Shown here: positions 8,236-19,009 of the stretch, one piece after another
How the letters are laid out: each line of letters begins with the position of its first letter
Numbering within the stretch: the first letter of the stretch is position 1
Assembly (NCBI RefSeq): GCF_000425345.1
Contig: NZ_AUDG01000003.1
Location: 140,415-204,414, forward strand
Source of the DNA: Rheinheimera baltica DSM 14885
GTDB lineage: Bacteria > Pseudomonadota > Gammaproteobacteria > Enterobacterales > Alteromonadaceae
Reading direction: 5' to 3'
Length of the DNA stretch: 64,000 nucleotides
The notes under the pieces: model-generated
Told to the model about the DNA's origin: nothing
Databases searched by the model: none
The model's input: only the letters and a program-made list of their open reading frames with translations
Position numbers and translations under genes: made by a program

Positions 8236-8262
8236 AAAACGGCAGCTTTCGGCTGCCGTTTT
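8236..8262. terminator. Bidirectional terminator between the 64-residue gene and dapD
   Basis: AAAACGGCAG and CTGCCGTTTT form a perfect 10-bp stem with a 7-nt loop. Both strands end in a T run, so it can stop the small membrane protein transcript and the convergent dapD-glnD-map transcript. Confidence 0.9.
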
Positions 8263-8278
8263 GCATTTATACTTAATG

Positions 8279-9103
8279 CTATTCTATGCTTCGAAGCAGG
8301 GCATTAATGCCTACTTTAGCACGGGTTTGCGCATCGACTCTTTTAACAATAATTGCGGCGTATAAACTGTGGCTTCCGTCTTTGCTTGGTATTGTACCCG
8401 GTACAATAACCGCGCCCGCTGGCACGCGGCCATAAGTAATCTCGCCCGTTTCACGATCATAGATACGCGTGCTCTGGCTGATGTATACGCCCATTGAAAG
8501 CACAGCGCCTTCTTCAACAATAACGCCTTCGACTACTTCAGAGCGGGCGCCGATAAAGCAATTATCTTCAATAATGGTCGGGTTAGCTTGCAAAGGCTCA
8601 AGTACGCCACCAATACCGACACCGCCAGATAAATGCACGTTTTTACCAATCTGAGCACAGCTACCTACTGTTGCCCAGGTATCAACCATAGTGCCTTCGC
8701 CAACATAAGCACCGATATTAACGTAGGAGGGCATTAGCACGACGTTTTTTGCGATGTAGCTGCCACGGCGAACAGCTGCCGGAGGCACTACGCGTACGCC
8801 GTCTGCCCGGAACTGCGCATCGGTATAATTGGCATATTTCATTGGCACTTTGTCAAAAAAGCGATTCTCAGCGCCGTCCATTACCGCATTGTCATTAATA
8901 CGAAATGACAATAATACGGCCTTTTTAAGCCACTGGTGTACTACCCACTCGCCGGCAATTTTTTCGGCAACGCGGGCGCTGCCGTTATCCAGCATGCTGA
9001 TGGCCGATTCAACCGCGTGTTTTACTTCGGCAGAAACGGTGGTAGGTGTGATATCGGCGCGTTGCTCAAATGCCTGTTCAATAATGCTTTTTAACTCTGA
9101 CAT
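8279..9103 (-). CDS. dapD: 2,3,4,5-tetrahydropyridine-2,6-dicarboxylate N-succinyltransferase
   Basis: DapD adds a succinyl group to tetrahydrodipicolinate in the lysine/diaminopimelate pathway, so it supplies both lysine and the peptidoglycan cross-link residue. The 274-residue length equals the E. coli enzyme. The left-handed beta-helix of hexapeptide repeats is visible ([20 protein letters not shown], then [20 protein letters not shown]). It starts 8 nt after glnD ends, the same order as E. coli. Confidence 0.96.
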   Translation of the reverse strand: MSELKSIIEQAFEQRADITPTTVSAEVKHAVESAISMLDNGSARVAEKIAGEWVVHQWLKKAVLLSFRINDNAVMDGAENRFFDKVPMKYANYTDAQFRADGVRVVPPAAVRRGSYIAKNVVLMPSYVNIGAYVGEGTMVDTWATVGSCAQIGKNVHLSGGVGIGGVLEPLQANPTIIEDNCFIGARSEVVEGVIVEEGAVLSMGVYISQSTRIYDRETGEITYGRVPAGAVIVPGTIPSKDGSHSLYAAIIVKRVDAQTRAKVGINALLRSIE

Positions 9104-9111
9104 TGTACCTT

Positions 9112-11736
9112 TTAGCCTTCTGTTTGCTGTGAAAGTTGTTCGATAAGTGCCCGCCTCAGTGCGCTTTGTTGCTCACTGGATAAGGCTTGATCGTCGCTAT
9201 TTGAAATCATAAAAAAATCTTCTGCCCGTTCGCCGATGGTGGTGATCTTGGCCGCATGAATATTGACATCGCAGCGCTGAAACACTTCGCCAATATTGGC
9301 CAATAACCCTGGCGTATCCAATGCCGCAAGCTCAATCATAGTGCGTTTACTGGTGTTGCCCGGTAAAAACACCACCTTGGGTGGCACACTAAACTGACGC
9401 ATCTGGCGTGACAGCTTAGTCTTTTGCCGCGATAGGTCCGGCTTGCCAGCAATAAACAGTTCCAGTGCGCGTTTAATGCTTTGCTGGCGTGACGGTGAAT
9501 TTACCGGATCACCGTTTTGCTCCAGTACCACGAAGGTATCCATGGCATAACCGTCTTTGTTGGTCATGATCTTGGCATCAAAAATATTCACTTTCTTGCT
9601 GTCTAGTGCAGCCACTAAGCGAGCAAACAATTTGGGTTGATCCTTGGTGTAGATAAATACCTGAGTACCGCCGCGAATGGGTGTTTTGCTAATCAGTACC
9701 AGCGGTTCGTCCGGGTTTTTGTGCCGTAGAATATGCTCGCCATGCCAGGCAATTTGTTTGGCGCTATAGCGGGCAAAATAGTCGGCTTTAATCCGGCTCC
9801 ATAAATGCAATATTTCACTTTCGCTAAAGGTTTGTTTTAATAGCATTGGCATAGCTTCAGCTTGGTTTTCCCGAATTAGATCGCGTAAATCCATCGGTTT
9901 TTCCAAGCCGCGGCGAAACGCTTTTTGAGTGGCTAAAAACAGTTCGCGTAGTAATGAACCTTTCCAGTCATTCCATAAATTGTCGTTGGTGGCGCGGATA
10001 TCGGCCAGGGTTAAACAATACAGGTAGTTAAGTCGGGTTTCGTCACGGACTTTTTCAGCAAACTCTGCAATCACAGCAGGATCATGAATATCGCGCCGTT
10101 GTGCAGTAACCGACATTAATAAGTGATGTTCTACCAGCCATGCAATCAGCTTACTGTCAAATTCACCGAGTTTGTGCAACTTGGCAAATTCACGCACGTC
10201 CATCGCGCCTAATTCGGAGTGATCGCCGCCACGGCCTTTGGCAATATCATGAAAAATACCGGCTAAATACAATAGCTCGGGTTTTTCCATTTTCTTTACG
10301 ATATCGCTGCACAACGGAAATTCGCTTTCGTGTTCGCTAAGCGTGTATTTATAAAGATTTTTTAATAAACGGTGTGTATGTTCATCTACAGTGTAAGCAT
10401 GAAACAAATCAAACTGCATCTGGCCGACAATATTACGCCACTGTGGTAAATAGGCTGCCAATACACCGTAGCGGTGCATCAGGGTAATGGCTTTGTCCAT
10501 GCCGCGTGGATGGCGGATAATGGCTAAAAATAGCTGGCGGCAGGCTTCGTAGTCTTGTAAATCGCCCATTAAGCGTCGGCGCACCTGACGAATAAGACGC
10601 ATAGTGGATGAGTGTATGCCGGCAATATTCGAGTTGTTGGCAATATGCCAAAACAATCGCAACAAGTTGTCACGTCTGGCGAAAATAGCGTTGTCACGAG
10701 CCACAATTAAGTGCCCCTGCAGCTCAAAGTAATCATCCAGCAGCAGCGTTTTAATTTTTGTTTTGTGGTTCAAAATACTGCCGTCAAAATGCTGTAGTAG
10801 CATTTCGTTCAGTTCACTTACCCGTTGCACGGTGCGGAAAAAACGTTTCATCATGCGTTCAACCGATGCTTTGCCATCAGCACCAAAGCCAAGGCGTTCA
10901 GCAACGGCAGGTTGGTAATCAAATAAAATGCGGTTTTCGTTGCGGCCTGCTTCAATATGTAGCGCAAAACGCATTTGCCACAGGTAGGCTTCACACTCCA
11001 TCAGTTCCTGATATTCATCTTCAGTCAGATACTGATAGGCAACCAATTCTCGCATGGTGCGGGTTTGAAAATGTCGTTTCGCTACCCAGCCAATGGTTTG
11101 TATATCGCGCAAACCGCCTGGGTTAGCCTTTAAATTGGGTTCAAGGTTATAGGCGGTACCATGATATTGCGCATGACGTTGTTGTTGTTCGTGCCGTTTC
11201 GCTTGAAAAAAAGCCTGGCTGGTCCAAAAACCGTCTTTGCTGACGTCGGTTTGTAATTGCTCATACAGCGGTTTATTACCAGTGAGCAGACGCATTTCCA
11301 GCAAGTTTGTCGCGATAGTGATATCGTCTTTGCCCAATTTCATTGACTCTTTGAGCGTACGAACACTGTGGCCTACTTCGAGGCGTAAGTCCCACAGTGT
11401 GGTGATAAACTGGCCTATAGCGTCCTGCTGTGCAGCAGATAAACGGCCATCTGCCAGAATAAGCAAGTCAATATCTGAACACGGGTGCAGCTCGCCGCGG
11501 CCGTAGCCGCCGACGGCAATTAAACATAAATCTTTATTTTTATGCAGCTCAAATTTATGCCACAACTGCACTAACACGTCGTCAATAAAATGGGCGCGGG
11601 CTTTAACAAGGGTATTAACCGGATGCTGAGAAAAACTTTTGATTAACCACTCATGAAAATCGGCGAAGTGCTTTTTATAGCCCTCCAGGCTGTAACTATC
11701 AGGAAGCGTTTTGCTAAAGGTTACCGCCTGGCTCAT
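9112..11736 (-). CDS. glnD: Bifunctional PII uridylyltransferase / uridylyl-removing enzyme
   Basis: GlnD senses glutamine and adds or removes UMP on PII proteins to control nitrogen assimilation. At 874 residues it has the full family architecture: a nucleotidyltransferase site with GGYGRGE (76-82) and the metal-binding DID (88-90), an HD hydrolase with H496-D497 followed by [10 protein letters not shown], and two C-terminal ACT domains, the last around [17 protein letters not shown]. It lies 20 nt after map and 8 nt before dapD, so the three are probably one transcript. Confidence 0.96.
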   Translation of the reverse strand: MSQAVTFSKTLPDSYSLEGYKKHFADFHEWLIKSFSQHPVNTLVKARAHFIDDVLVQLWHKFELHKNKDLCLIAVGGYGRGELHPCSDIDLLILADGRLSAAQQDAIGQFITTLWDLRLEVGHSVRTLKESMKLGKDDITIATNLLEMRLLTGNKPLYEQLQTDVSKDGFWTSQAFFQAKRHEQQQRHAQYHGTAYNLEPNLKANPGGLRDIQTIGWVAKRHFQTRTMRELVAYQYLTEDEYQELMECEAYLWQMRFALHIEAGRNENRILFDYQPAVAERLGFGADGKASVERMMKRFFRTVQRVSELNEMLLQHFDGSILNHKTKIKTLLLDDYFELQGHLIVARDNAIFARRDNLLRLFWHIANNSNIAGIHSSTMRLIRQVRRRLMGDLQDYEACRQLFLAIIRHPRGMDKAITLMHRYGVLAAYLPQWRNIVGQMQFDLFHAYTVDEHTHRLLKNLYKYTLSEHESEFPLCSDIVKKMEKPELLYLAGIFHDIAKGRGGDHSELGAMDVREFAKLHKLGEFDSKLIAWLVEHHLLMSVTAQRRDIHDPAVIAEFAEKVRDETRLNYLYCLTLADIRATNDNLWNDWKGSLLRELFLATQKAFRRGLEKPMDLRDLIRENQAEAMPMLLKQTFSESEILHLWSRIKADYFARYSAKQIAWHGEHILRHKNPDEPLVLISKTPIRGGTQVFIYTKDQPKLFARLVAALDSKKVNIFDAKIMTNKDGYAMDTFVVLEQNGDPVNSPSRQQSIKRALELFIAGKPDLSRQKTKLSRQMRQFSVPPKVVFLPGNTSKRTMIELAALDTPGLLANIGEVFQRCDVNIHAAKITTIGERAEDFFMISNSDDQALSSEQQSALRRALIEQLSQQTEG

Positions 11737-11756
11737 GCTAATGCTCCGTTGTGGGG

Positions 11757-12545
11757 TTATTCTGCGGTTAAAATCCGCTCGATAGTGTCATCGCTGCGCA
11801 GGGTTAAAATTTCGCAGCCCGTATCAGTAACTAAAATGGTATGCTCAAACTGAGCTGAAAGGCTGCGGTCTTTGGTTACCACTGTCCAGCCATCGGCTAA
11901 CAATTTACTGTGGCGACCACCGGCATTAATCATTGGCTCTATGGTTAAACACATACCGGTTTTTAGCATTTCACCGGTACCGGGCCTGCCATAATGCAAT
12001 ACTTGCGGATCTTCGTGAAACACTGCGCCAATACCGTGACCGCAATATTCGCGTACAACAGAGTAGCTATGTGCCTCTGCATGCTGTTGAATAACATGGC
12101 CAATATCACCTAAACGCACACCGTTTTTGACTTTTTTCAGCCCCAGATACATGCACTCTTGTGTTACCCGAATAAGTCGTTCGGCCATAATGCTAGGCTT
12201 GCCTACAACATACATGCGCGAGGTGTCACCATGATAGCCATCTTTAATTACTGTAACGTCGATATTGATAATATCGCCTTCTTTCAATTTCTTATCTGCC
12301 GGAATGCCGTGGCAAATAACCTGATTCACTGAGGTGCAAATCGATTTGGGGAAGCCATGGTAGTTTAGTGGTGCAGGGATGGCTTGTTGCTCGTTAACAA
12401 TATAATCATGGCAAATGGTGTTTAGCTCATCGGTGGTGACACCGGCTTTAACATAAGGCGTTATCATTTCCAGAACGTCTGCAGCCAGGCGGCCTGCAAC
12501 GCGCATTTTCTCAATTTCAGCTGGGGTTTTGATGCTTGCTGTCAT
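11757..12545 (-). CDS. map: Methionine aminopeptidase, type I
   Basis: Map removes the initiator Met from new proteins. The 262-residue protein has the five metal ligands of the pita-bread fold: Asp in NIDVTVIKDGYHGDTSRM (two), His in GHGIGAVFHEDP, Glu in TIEPMIN and Glu in FEHTILVT. It heads the minus-strand map-glnD-dapD unit and is divergent from rpsB, as in E. coli. Confidence 0.96.
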   Translation of the reverse strand: MTASIKTPAEIEKMRVAGRLAADVLEMITPYVKAGVTTDELNTICHDYIVNEQQAIPAPLNYHGFPKSICTSVNQVICHGIPADKKLKEGDIINIDVTVIKDGYHGDTSRMYVVGKPSIMAERLIRVTQECMYLGLKKVKNGVRLGDIGHVIQQHAEAHSYSVVREYCGHGIGAVFHEDPQVLHYGRPGTGEMLKTGMCLTIEPMINAGGRHSKLLADGWTVVTKDRSLSAQFEHTILVTDTGCEILTLRSDDTIERILTAE

Positions 12546-12612
12546 GCCATCTCTCTCTTAGGTACCGCCAGATTAATGTACTGGCCGTACTGCTGCAAAA
12601 ATACACATTTGA

Positions 12613-12641
12613 TTGTGTTTGTAAGGTGTCTATGGTATAAA
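12613..12641 (+). promoter_or_regulatory. Promoter of rpsB-tsf
   Basis: TTGTGT (12613-12618) and TATAAA (12636-12641) are 17 nt apart and followed by a GC-rich GCGCGCC, a discriminator typical of stringently controlled ribosomal promoters. The leader to the rpsB ATG would be about 205 nt. In E. coli the rpsB leader is the target of S2 feedback, and this leader is long enough for that. Nothing else is evident in 12546-12854. Confidence 0.6.
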
Positions 12642-12854
12642 GCGCGCCGCAAATTAGCAAATCGCATTACCTTATATTGCAGAACCTTTTGTTCTTAATT
12701 AAAGATAACACGGCGCTGATAGCGAAATTAAACACAAAACACACATGTATCGACACATATACCGGGGTGCTTTGCTTTGCACTGAACAACAGTCAGACCA
12801 AGGTCGGCATATGGGATACATGGAGGCTTAACCCCTTATACAGGAAAATAAATC

Positions 12855-13586
12855 ATGGCAAAAGTTTCTATGCGCGACATGCTCCAGGCGGGCGTGCACT
12901 TCGGTCACCAAACTCGTTACTGGAACCCAAAAATGAAGCCTTTCATTTTTGGTGCGCGTAACAAAGTACATATCATCAACCTGGAACAAACTGTTCCTAT
13001 GATGAACGATGCACTGGCATTCATTCAGCAAGTAGCAGCGAAAAAAGGCAAAATCCTGTTCGTTGGTACTAAACGTGCTGCATCTGAAGCAATCAAAGAA
13101 GCTGCAAGCAAGGTTGACCAGTTCTACGTAAACCACCGCTGGTTAGGTGGTATGTTGACTAACTGGAAAACAGTTCGTCAGTCAATCAAGCGTTTAAAAG
13201 ACCTGGAATCGCAAAGCCAGGACGGTACTTTTGACAAGCTGACCAAAAAAGAAGCTTTAGACCGTACCCGTGAAATGGACAAGCTGGAAAAGAGCTTGGG
13301 CGGTATCAAAGATATGGGCGGTTTGCCAGACGTACTGTTCGTTATCGATGCTGACCATGAACACATTGCTATCAAAGAAGCAAACAACCTGGGTATTCCA
13401 GTTGTTTCAATCGTTGATACCAACTCTGATCCAAAAGGCGTTGACTATGTCGTTCCAGGTAACGATGACGCGATCCGCGCTATCCAGTTATACCTGGGTG
13501 CAGTTGGTCAAGCTATCCTGGAAGGTCGTGACAAAAACATCGAAGTACAGGCAGAAGCTGAATCCTTCGTTGTTGAAGCAGAGTAA
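12855..13586 (+). CDS. rpsB: 30S ribosomal protein S2
   Basis: The 243-residue protein is S2 from its first motif, [20 protein letters not shown], through [10 protein letters not shown] and [20 protein letters not shown]. It assembles late on the 30S subunit. AGGA lies 7 nt before the ATG. Codon use is strongly biased to preferred codons, as expected for a very highly expressed gene. It is followed by tsf as in most bacteria, with two palindromes between them. Confidence 0.98.
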   Translation: MAKVSMRDMLQAGVHFGHQTRYWNPKMKPFIFGARNKVHIINLEQTVPMMNDALAFIQQVAAKKGKILFVGTKRAASEAIKEAASKVDQFYVNHRWLGGMLTNWKTVRQSIKRLKDLESQSQDGTFDKLTKKEALDRTREMDKLEKSLGGIKDMGGLPDVLFVIDADHEHIAIKEANNLGIPVVSIVDTNSDPKGVDYVVPGNDDAIRAIQLYLGAVGQAILEGRDKNIEVQAEAESFVVEAE

Positions 13587-13599
13587 TTTCTCTGTCATT

Positions 13600-13659
13600 A
13601 GCGCAAGCTAAGCTTGCGCTGACGCAGTGCAAAATTGCGACAGGGGCCTAGGCCCCTGT
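13600..13659 (+). repeat. Two perfect palindromes between rpsB and tsf
   Basis: The first (13600-13620) is AGCGCAAGCT and its complement around a single A. The second (13640-13659) is a perfect 20-bp palindrome centred on CCTAGG, followed by TTTGTCT. Either could form a hairpin in the RNA. They probably attenuate transcription into tsf or protect the rpsB mRNA end, but neither has a long T run. Confidence 0.55.
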
Positions 13660-13693
13660 TTGTCTAACCAGAATTATTACGAGGGAAGCTCCC

Positions 13694-14566
13694 ATGGCTG
13701 TAACTGCCGCTTTAGTTAAAGAACTTCGCGAGCGCACTGGCGCTGGCATGATGGATTGTAAAAAAGCACTGGAAGAAACTGCCGGTGATATCGAAGCCGC
13801 AATTGATGCGATGCGTAAAAGTGGTTTGGCCAAAGCTGCCAAGAAAGCTGGCCGTATTGCTGCAGAAGGTACTATTATCACTCGCGTTGCGGACGGTTTA
13901 GGTTTAGCCGTTGAATTCAACTGCGAAACCGATTTCGTTGCCCGTGATGCAAGCTTCCTGGCTTTTGCCAACGCAGTTGCTGACTTAGCACATGCAAACA
14001 AGTTATTTACCGCAGAAGCTATCTTAGCCGCTGATTTAAACGGTACTTCAGTTGAAGATACTCGCGCTACACTGGTTGCTAAAATTGGTGAAAACATCAA
14101 CGTACGTCGCGCTGCGGTAGTTGAAGGTGCGGTTATCGGTCAATACGTTCACTCAGGTCGTATCGGTGTATTAGCCGTGTTAGACGGTGGTAACGAAGAC
14201 ATCGCTAAAGACGTTGCAATGCATATTGCTGCAAACAACCCTGGCTTCTTAACACCAGACGACGTACCGTCTGATGTTGTTGATCGTGAGCGCGAAATCC
14301 AAATCGATATCGCTGTTAACTCAGGCAAGCCAAAAGAAATTGCTGAGAAAATGGTTGCAGGCCGTATGAGCAAATTTACTGGTGAAGTAAGCTTAACCGG
14401 TCAGCCATTTGTTAAAGACCCATCAGTATCTGTTGGTGATTTCCTGAAGCAAAGCAACGCCAAAGCCGTATCATTCATCCGTTTAGAAGTGGGTGAAGGT
14501 ATTGAGAAGAAAGAAGAAGACTTCGCTGCAGAAGTTGCTGCTCAAATCGCAGCAGCTAAGAAGTAA
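13694..14566 (+). CDS. tsf: Elongation factor Ts
   Basis: EF-Ts recycles EF-Tu by releasing GDP. The 290-residue protein begins with the UBA-like domain and signature [19 protein letters not shown], then has the TDFVARD motif of the EF-Tu contact domain, here [20 protein letters not shown] precedes the ATG. Codon bias is strong, like rpsB. A terminator follows at 14603-14646. Confidence 0.98.
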   Translation: MAVTAALVKELRERTGAGMMDCKKALEETAGDIEAAIDAMRKSGLAKAAKKAGRIAAEGTIITRVADGLGLAVEFNCETDFVARDASFLAFANAVADLAHANKLFTAEAILAADLNGTSVEDTRATLVAKIGENINVRRAAVVEGAVIGQYVHSGRIGVLAVLDGGNEDIAKDVAMHIAANNPGFLTPDDVPSDVVDREREIQIDIAVNSGKPKEIAEKMVAGRMSKFTGEVSLTGQPFVKDPSVSVGDFLKQSNAKAVSFIRLEVGEGIEKKEEDFAAEVAAQIAAAKK

Positions 14567-14602
14567 TTTATTCTTCTGCCTAACGGCAAAACCCGCTAGA
14601 AT

Positions 14603-14646
14603 AACCGCGGCTTTCGGTCTTAACGACCGGGCCGCGGTTTTTTTTA
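14603..14646 (+). terminator. Rho-independent terminator after tsf
   Basis: AACCGCGGC pairs with GCCGCGGTT; an inner stem CGGTC/GACCG extends it. A run of eight T follows. It ends the rpsB-tsf unit before pyrH. Confidence 0.9.
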
Positions 14647-14685
14647 CCCGCAATATCCCTAATTTACCAGCACTACGAGGATGTC

Positions 14686-15426
14686 ATGAGCACGAATCCA
14701 AAACCGACTTACCGCAGGATCTTATTAAAACTCAGTGGCGAAGCACTGATGGGCGATGAGGGCTTTGGTATTGACCCCAAAGTGCTGGACCGTATGGCGC
14801 AGGAAATCAAAGAACTGGTTGAACTTGGCGTTCAGGTGGGTATTGTTATTGGCGGTGGCAATATCTTCCGTGGTGAAGGCCTGGCTAAAGCGGGCATGAA
14901 CCGTGTTGTTGGCGACCACATGGGCATGTTAGCTACAGTGATGAATGGTCTAGCTATGCGTGATGCACTGCACCGCGCTTACGTTAACGCCCGCATGATG
15001 AGCGCCATTCCGTTAAATGGTGTGTGTGATAACTACAGCTGGGCTGAAGCGATAAGCTTGTTAAAATCAGGCCGTGTTGTCATTTTCTCTGCCGGTACCG
15101 GTAATCCGTTTTTTACCACAGACTCAGCTGCATGTTTACGTGGTATCGAGATTGAAGCTGATGCGGTACTAAAAGCGACTAAAGTTGATGGTGTGTTTTC
15201 TGCAGACCCGGTTAAAGACCCCAGCGCTACACTATATAGCCAACTTACCTATAATGAAGTGTTAGATAAAGAACTTAAAGTGATGGATTTAGCGGCATTC
15301 ACTTTGGCTCGCGATCATAATCTGCAAATTCGGGTGTTTAATATGAACACCGCCGGCGCGTTAAAACGCGTGATTATGGGCGAGCAAGAAGGCACGGTAA
15401 TCGACCACGCGGAAAATTTACAGTAA
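14686..15426 (+). CDS. pyrH: UMP kinase
   Basis: PyrH phosphorylates UMP to UDP for RNA, DNA and sugar nucleotide synthesis. The 246-residue protein has the amino acid kinase fold with [11 protein letters not shown], the glycine loop [10 protein letters not shown] and the ATP-site segment [15 protein letters not shown]. An ACGAGGATGTC stretch supplies the ribosome binding site. It sits between tsf and frr, the standard order. Confidence 0.97.
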   Translation: MSTNPKPTYRRILLKLSGEALMGDEGFGIDPKVLDRMAQEIKELVELGVQVGIVIGGGNIFRGEGLAKAGMNRVVGDHMGMLATVMNGLAMRDALHRAYVNARMMSAIPLNGVCDNYSWAEAISLLKSGRVVIFSAGTGNPFFTTDSAACLRGIEIEADAVLKATKVDGVFSADPVKDPSATLYSQLTYNEVLDKELKVMDLAAFTLARDHNLQIRVFNMNTAGALKRVIMGEQEGTVIDHAENLQ

Positions 15427-15486
15427 ACTAGTGCGCTTAGTACAGTTTCATGCAACAGCAGCAACGAATAAACAAGGATAAAGATC

Positions 15487-16044
15487 GTGATTAACGACAT
15501 TATTACAGACAGCAAAGTGCGGATGGAAAAGAGCGTTGATGCGCTTAAAGTACAATTAACTAAAGTGCGCACGGGTCGTGCCCATCCAAGCTTATTAGAC
15601 GGTATTTCCGTATCTTACTACGGCAGTGATACGCCACTGCGTCAGGTAGCTAACGTATCAATTGAAGACGCCCGTACTTTAGCCATTACTGTATTTGATA
15701 AGAGCATGGCGGCGGCAGTAGAAAAAGCCATTATGGCCTCTGACTTGGGGTTAAATCCAATGTCTGCTGGCACGGTCATTCGTGTGCCGTTACCTGCACT
15801 TACAGAAGAGCGTCGTAAAAGCTTGGTTAAGTTAGTGCGTGGCGAAGCTGAAGGTGGCCGTGTTGCCGTGCGTAATATTCGCCGTGATGCCAATGCTGAT
15901 TTAAAAACGCTGCAAAAAGACAAAGAAATTAGTGAAGATGATGAGCGCCGCGCAGCCGAAGAAATTCAAAAAATCACCGACATTTTTGTGAAAAAAATTG
16001 ATGAAGTATTAGCTGATAAAGAAAAGGAACTGATGGAAGTGTAA
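15487..16044 (+). CDS. frr: Ribosome recycling factor
   Basis: RRF splits the post-termination ribosome with EF-G. The 185-residue protein has the expected [21 protein letters not shown] and the [20 protein letters not shown] segment of the three-helix bundle. The start at 15487 is a GTG preceded by AAGGATAAAGATC. The gap of 138 nt to uppS shows a short GCGTC/GACGC hairpin but no clear terminator. Confidence 0.97.
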   Translation: MINDIITDSKVRMEKSVDALKVQLTKVRTGRAHPSLLDGISVSYYGSDTPLRQVANVSIEDARTLAITVFDKSMAAAVEKAIMASDLGLNPMSAGTVIRVPLPALTEERRKSLVKLVRGEAEGGRVAVRNIRRDANADLKTLQKDKEISEDDERRAAEEIQKITDIFVKKIDEVLADKEKELMEV

Positions 16045-16182
16045 TTTACACTTCTGTTAATGTATCAGCGTCGTGACGCTTGGGCTTTACGGCGCTTTTT
16101 TCTATTTGGCAGTTTAGTATTGCAAGCAACAAAGTAAATCAGCACAGACTGATTCTCTAAAGTTAAGGACAGGTCGCACGTT

Positions 16183-16947
16183 ATGACTGCATTGACGCAG
16201 CTCAACCCGCAAAGTTTGCCTAAGCATGTGGCAATTATTATGGATGGTAACGGTCGTTGGGCACAGCGGCAGGGTAAACCACGGGTTTGGGGGCATAAAA
16301 AAGGCGTAGAAGCCGTGCGTCGCAGCGTCAGTTTTTGTCGCGAGCTTGGCATTGAATCGTTAACGCTGTTTGCGTTTAGTAGTGAAAACTGGCGCCGGCC
16401 TGATGAAGAAGTTTCAACGCTCATGCAGCTGTTTCTGCTGGTGTTACAAAGTGAAGTGAAAACATTGCATAAACACAATGTGAGATTGAAAGTGGTTGGC
16501 GATTTGTCACCCTTTAGTGATAAATTGCGGTTAAGTATCAATAAAGCCGAACAGCTTACGCTCAATAATACTGCACTTACATTAAACATTGCAGCGAATT
16601 ATGGTGGCCGTTGGGATATGGCCAATGCAGCAAGAAATCTGGCAATTCAAGTAGAGCAGGGAGCACTTGCCGCCGAACAAATAGATGAGCAATTATTTGC
16701 TCAACATGTGCAGATGCATGATCAGGCGGAGGTCGATCTTCTTATCCGAACTGGTGGCGATTTACGCATTAGCAATTTTTTATTGTGGCAAGCCGCATAT
16801 GCTGAATTTTGGTTTACTGAAACCTTATGGCCTGATTTTGATCAGCAGGTATTTTCAGAAGCGCTAGCTACTTTTGTCAACCGAGAGCGACGCTTTGGTT
16901 GTACCGGTGAGCAAATCCGGCAACTGGCGACGCAAGGTAAAGGATAA
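16183..16947 (+). CDS. uppS: Undecaprenyl diphosphate synthase
   Basis: UppS condenses isoprene units to the C55 lipid carrier used for peptidoglycan and O-antigen. The 254-residue protein begins with the catalytic signature IIMDGNGRWAQRQGKPRVWG and has FAFSSENWRRP and LLIRTGGDLRISNFLLWQ, typical of cis-prenyltransferases. It opens the envelope gene run (uppS-cdsA-dxr-rseP-bamA), which has the order found in Pseudomonas and Vibrio rather than that of E. coli. Confidence 0.96.
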   Translation: MTALTQLNPQSLPKHVAIIMDGNGRWAQRQGKPRVWGHKKGVEAVRRSVSFCRELGIESLTLFAFSSENWRRPDEEVSTLMQLFLLVLQSEVKTLHKHNVRLKVVGDLSPFSDKLRLSINKAEQLTLNNTALTLNIAANYGGRWDMANAARNLAIQVEQGALAAEQIDEQLFAQHVQMHDQAEVDLLIRTGGDLRISNFLLWQAAYAEFWFTETLWPDFDQQVFSEALATFVNRERRFGCTGEQIRQLATQGKG

Positions 16948-16952
16948 CGAGA

Positions 16953-17816
16953 TTGTTTAAACAACGGGTTATTACAGCATTGATTTTGGCGCCATTAGCA
17001 TTATTGGCAGTATTTTATTTGCCCCTGGCTGGGTTTGCGTTGTTTATTTCAGGCGCGTTTTTATTAGGGGCATGGGAATGGAGTGGTCTTTGTAGTTTAG
17101 CCAACAACGCCATGCGGGCTGTTTATGTTGGCGTAACCGCCGTTATTTTTGGTGTGTTGTATTGGCAATTGCCTGCACAAGTACTTTGGCCACTAGAACA
17201 CAATGTATTGTTAAGTAGCTTGCTGCTAGCGGGCGTTTGTTGGTGGATTCTGGCAGTGGTGTTAGTGCTCACTTACCCAGGAAGTCAAACTTTTTGGGCG
17301 AAAAGTGATTGGGGTAAAGCTTTAATGGGGTGGTTAACGCTAATCCCAGCCTGGGCAGCTATTTTGTTCATCCGTTCAACCGATTATACCTCATCCACTT
17401 TTACCGGTGCTTGGTTAATATTCTGTTTACTTGCATTGGTATGGGCGGCCGATATTGGCGGTTATATCGTTGGTAAGCCATTTGGTAAGCGTAAGTTATT
17501 GCCACGCGTTAGCCCCGGTAAAACAGTGGAAGGTATGTTAGGTGGTTTGGTACTGGTCGCTGTTGTTGTGACAGTCGTTGCTAAGTTGCAAGGTTGGCCG
17601 GCCCAACTTTGGGTTTGGTATGTTTCGGCATTTTTCCTGACCATACTATCGGTGTTTGGTGATCTTACCGAAAGTATGTTTAAACGCGTTGCCGGAAAAA
17701 AAGACAGTGGTGCGTTTTTACCCGGACACGGCGGAATTTTAGATCGTATTGATAGTTTAACGGCCACAGCACCCTTGTTTGCGATTATCGTGGCTGTTTT
17801 TGGCGGTTTTTACTGA
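16953..17816 (+). CDS. cdsA: Phosphatidate cytidylyltransferase
   Basis: CdsA makes CDP-diacylglycerol, the branch point of phospholipid synthesis. The 287-residue integral membrane protein has several transmembrane segments and the family signature SMFKRVAGKKDSG then LPGHGGILDRIDSL. The start is a TTG at 16953 with AGGA 8 nt upstream. It lies 5 nt after uppS and its stop overlaps the dxr start. Confidence 0.95.
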   Translation: MFKQRVITALILAPLALLAVFYLPLAGFALFISGAFLLGAWEWSGLCSLANNAMRAVYVGVTAVIFGVLYWQLPAQVLWPLEHNVLLSSLLLAGVCWWILAVVLVLTYPGSQTFWAKSDWGKALMGWLTLIPAWAAILFIRSTDYTSSTFTGAWLIFCLLALVWAADIGGYIVGKPFGKRKLLPRVSPGKTVEGMLGGLVLVAVVVTVVAKLQGWPAQLWVWYVSAFFLTILSVFGDLTESMFKRVAGKKDSGAFLPGHGGILDRIDSLTATAPLFAIIVAVFGGFY

Positions 17817-19009
17817 TGCGTCAGGTCGTTATTCTTGGCTCTACCGGGTCTATAGGTGTCAGTACTTTGTCGGTACTAGCGGCTCATCCAGACGAATATC
17901 AGGTCTTAGCACTGACAGCTGCGACGCAATCCGATAAGCTGTTACAGCAGTGTCTTGCAGTAAAACCACGTTTTGCTGCGATGCTTGATACGGATGCCGC
18001 CAATAGATTAGCAACTGAGTTAGCATTGGCAGGGTGCAAAACAGAAGTGTTATCGGGCATAGATGCTCTGTGTCAGTTAGCGGCGCACCCGGATGCCGAC
18101 ATTGTTATGGCTGCAATTGTTGGTGCAGCAGGATTGTTACCGACGCTGGCAGCCGTAGAACAAGGTAAAACGGTTCTATTGGCAAACAAAGAAGCACTGG
18201 TGATGAGTGGTGAGCTGTTTATTAGCAAAGTAAAGCAACATGGTGCAACACTTTTGCCAATTGACAGTGAGCACAATGCTATTTTCCAGTGTTTGCCACC
18301 AGGCTTACAACAGCATACCCATGACCAGACGCTAAAACATTATGGCATCAGCAAACTGTTGCTAACCGGTAGTGGCGGTCCTTTTCTCAATACACCGCTG
18401 AACCAATTTAATGGCATTACTCCAGAGCAAGCCATTGCGCATCCAAATTGGAGTATGGGGCATAAAATTTCAGTCGACAGTGCCACCATGATGAATAAAG
18501 GCTTAGAGTTTATTGAGGCACGGTGGTTGTTTAACTGCAAAGCTGACGATATCGAGGTGGTTATTCACCCGCAAAGCATTATTCACTCGATGGTCCAGTA
18601 CACTGATGGGTCAGTATTGGCTCAGTTAGGCCAACCCGATATGCGCACCCCAATTGCACATGCACTTGCCTTTCCAAAACGTATTGCCAGCCCTGTAGCG
18701 CCATTAAATTTTAAACAAATGTGTGATTTCACCTTTTCTGAACCTGAGCCTGAGCGATATCCCAACCTGTATCTTGCAATGGCTGCTTGTGCTTATGGTC
18801 AGGGCGCAACGACGGCACTTAATGCGGCGAATGAAATAGCAGTGGCGGCATTTTTGGCTGGGCAAATACGCTTTACCGATATTGCTCGACTGAATTCAAT
18901 GAGTCTTGAACATTTTGCTGACTTTAGGGTCAGTACACTGGATGATATATTGGCGCTCGATGAAGATGCACGCCAACAAGCGCAATTACTGCTGAGGAAG
19001 TTAATTTAA
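17816..19009 (+). CDS. dxr: 1-deoxy-D-xylulose 5-phosphate reductoisomerase
   Basis: Dxr carries out the first committed step of the MEP isoprenoid pathway. The 397-residue enzyme has the NADPH loop ILGSTGSIGVSTL at the start, LANKEALVMSGELF, and the metal and substrate site PIDSEHNAIFQCL, GSGGPF and NKGLEFIEARWLF. It overlaps cdsA (TGATG) and rseP (TAATG) by one base each, so translation is probably coupled. Confidence 0.97.
   Translation: MRQVVILGSTGSIGVSTLSVLAAHPDEYQVLALTAATQSDKLLQQCLAVKPRFAAMLDTDAANRLATELALAGCKTEVLSGIDALCQLAAHPDADIVMAAIVGAAGLLPTLAAVEQGKTVLLANKEALVMSGELFISKVKQHGATLLPIDSEHNAIFQCLPPGLQQHTHDQTLKHYGISKLLLTGSGGPFLNTPLNQFNGITPEQAIAHPNWSMGHKISVDSATMMNKGLEFIEARWLFNCKADDIEVVIHPQSIIHSMVQYTDGSVLAQLGQPDMRTPIAHALAFPKRIASPVAPLNFKQMCDFTFSEPEPERYPNLYLAMAACAYGQGATTALNAANEIAVAAFLAGQIRFTDIARLNSMSLEHFADFRVSTLDDILALDEDARQQAQLLLRKLI

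Noticed and set aside
12677..12961. 94-codon frame overlapping the rpsB start
   Set aside because: It lies in the rpsB leader and out of frame with S2; no ribosome binding site and no recognisable product.
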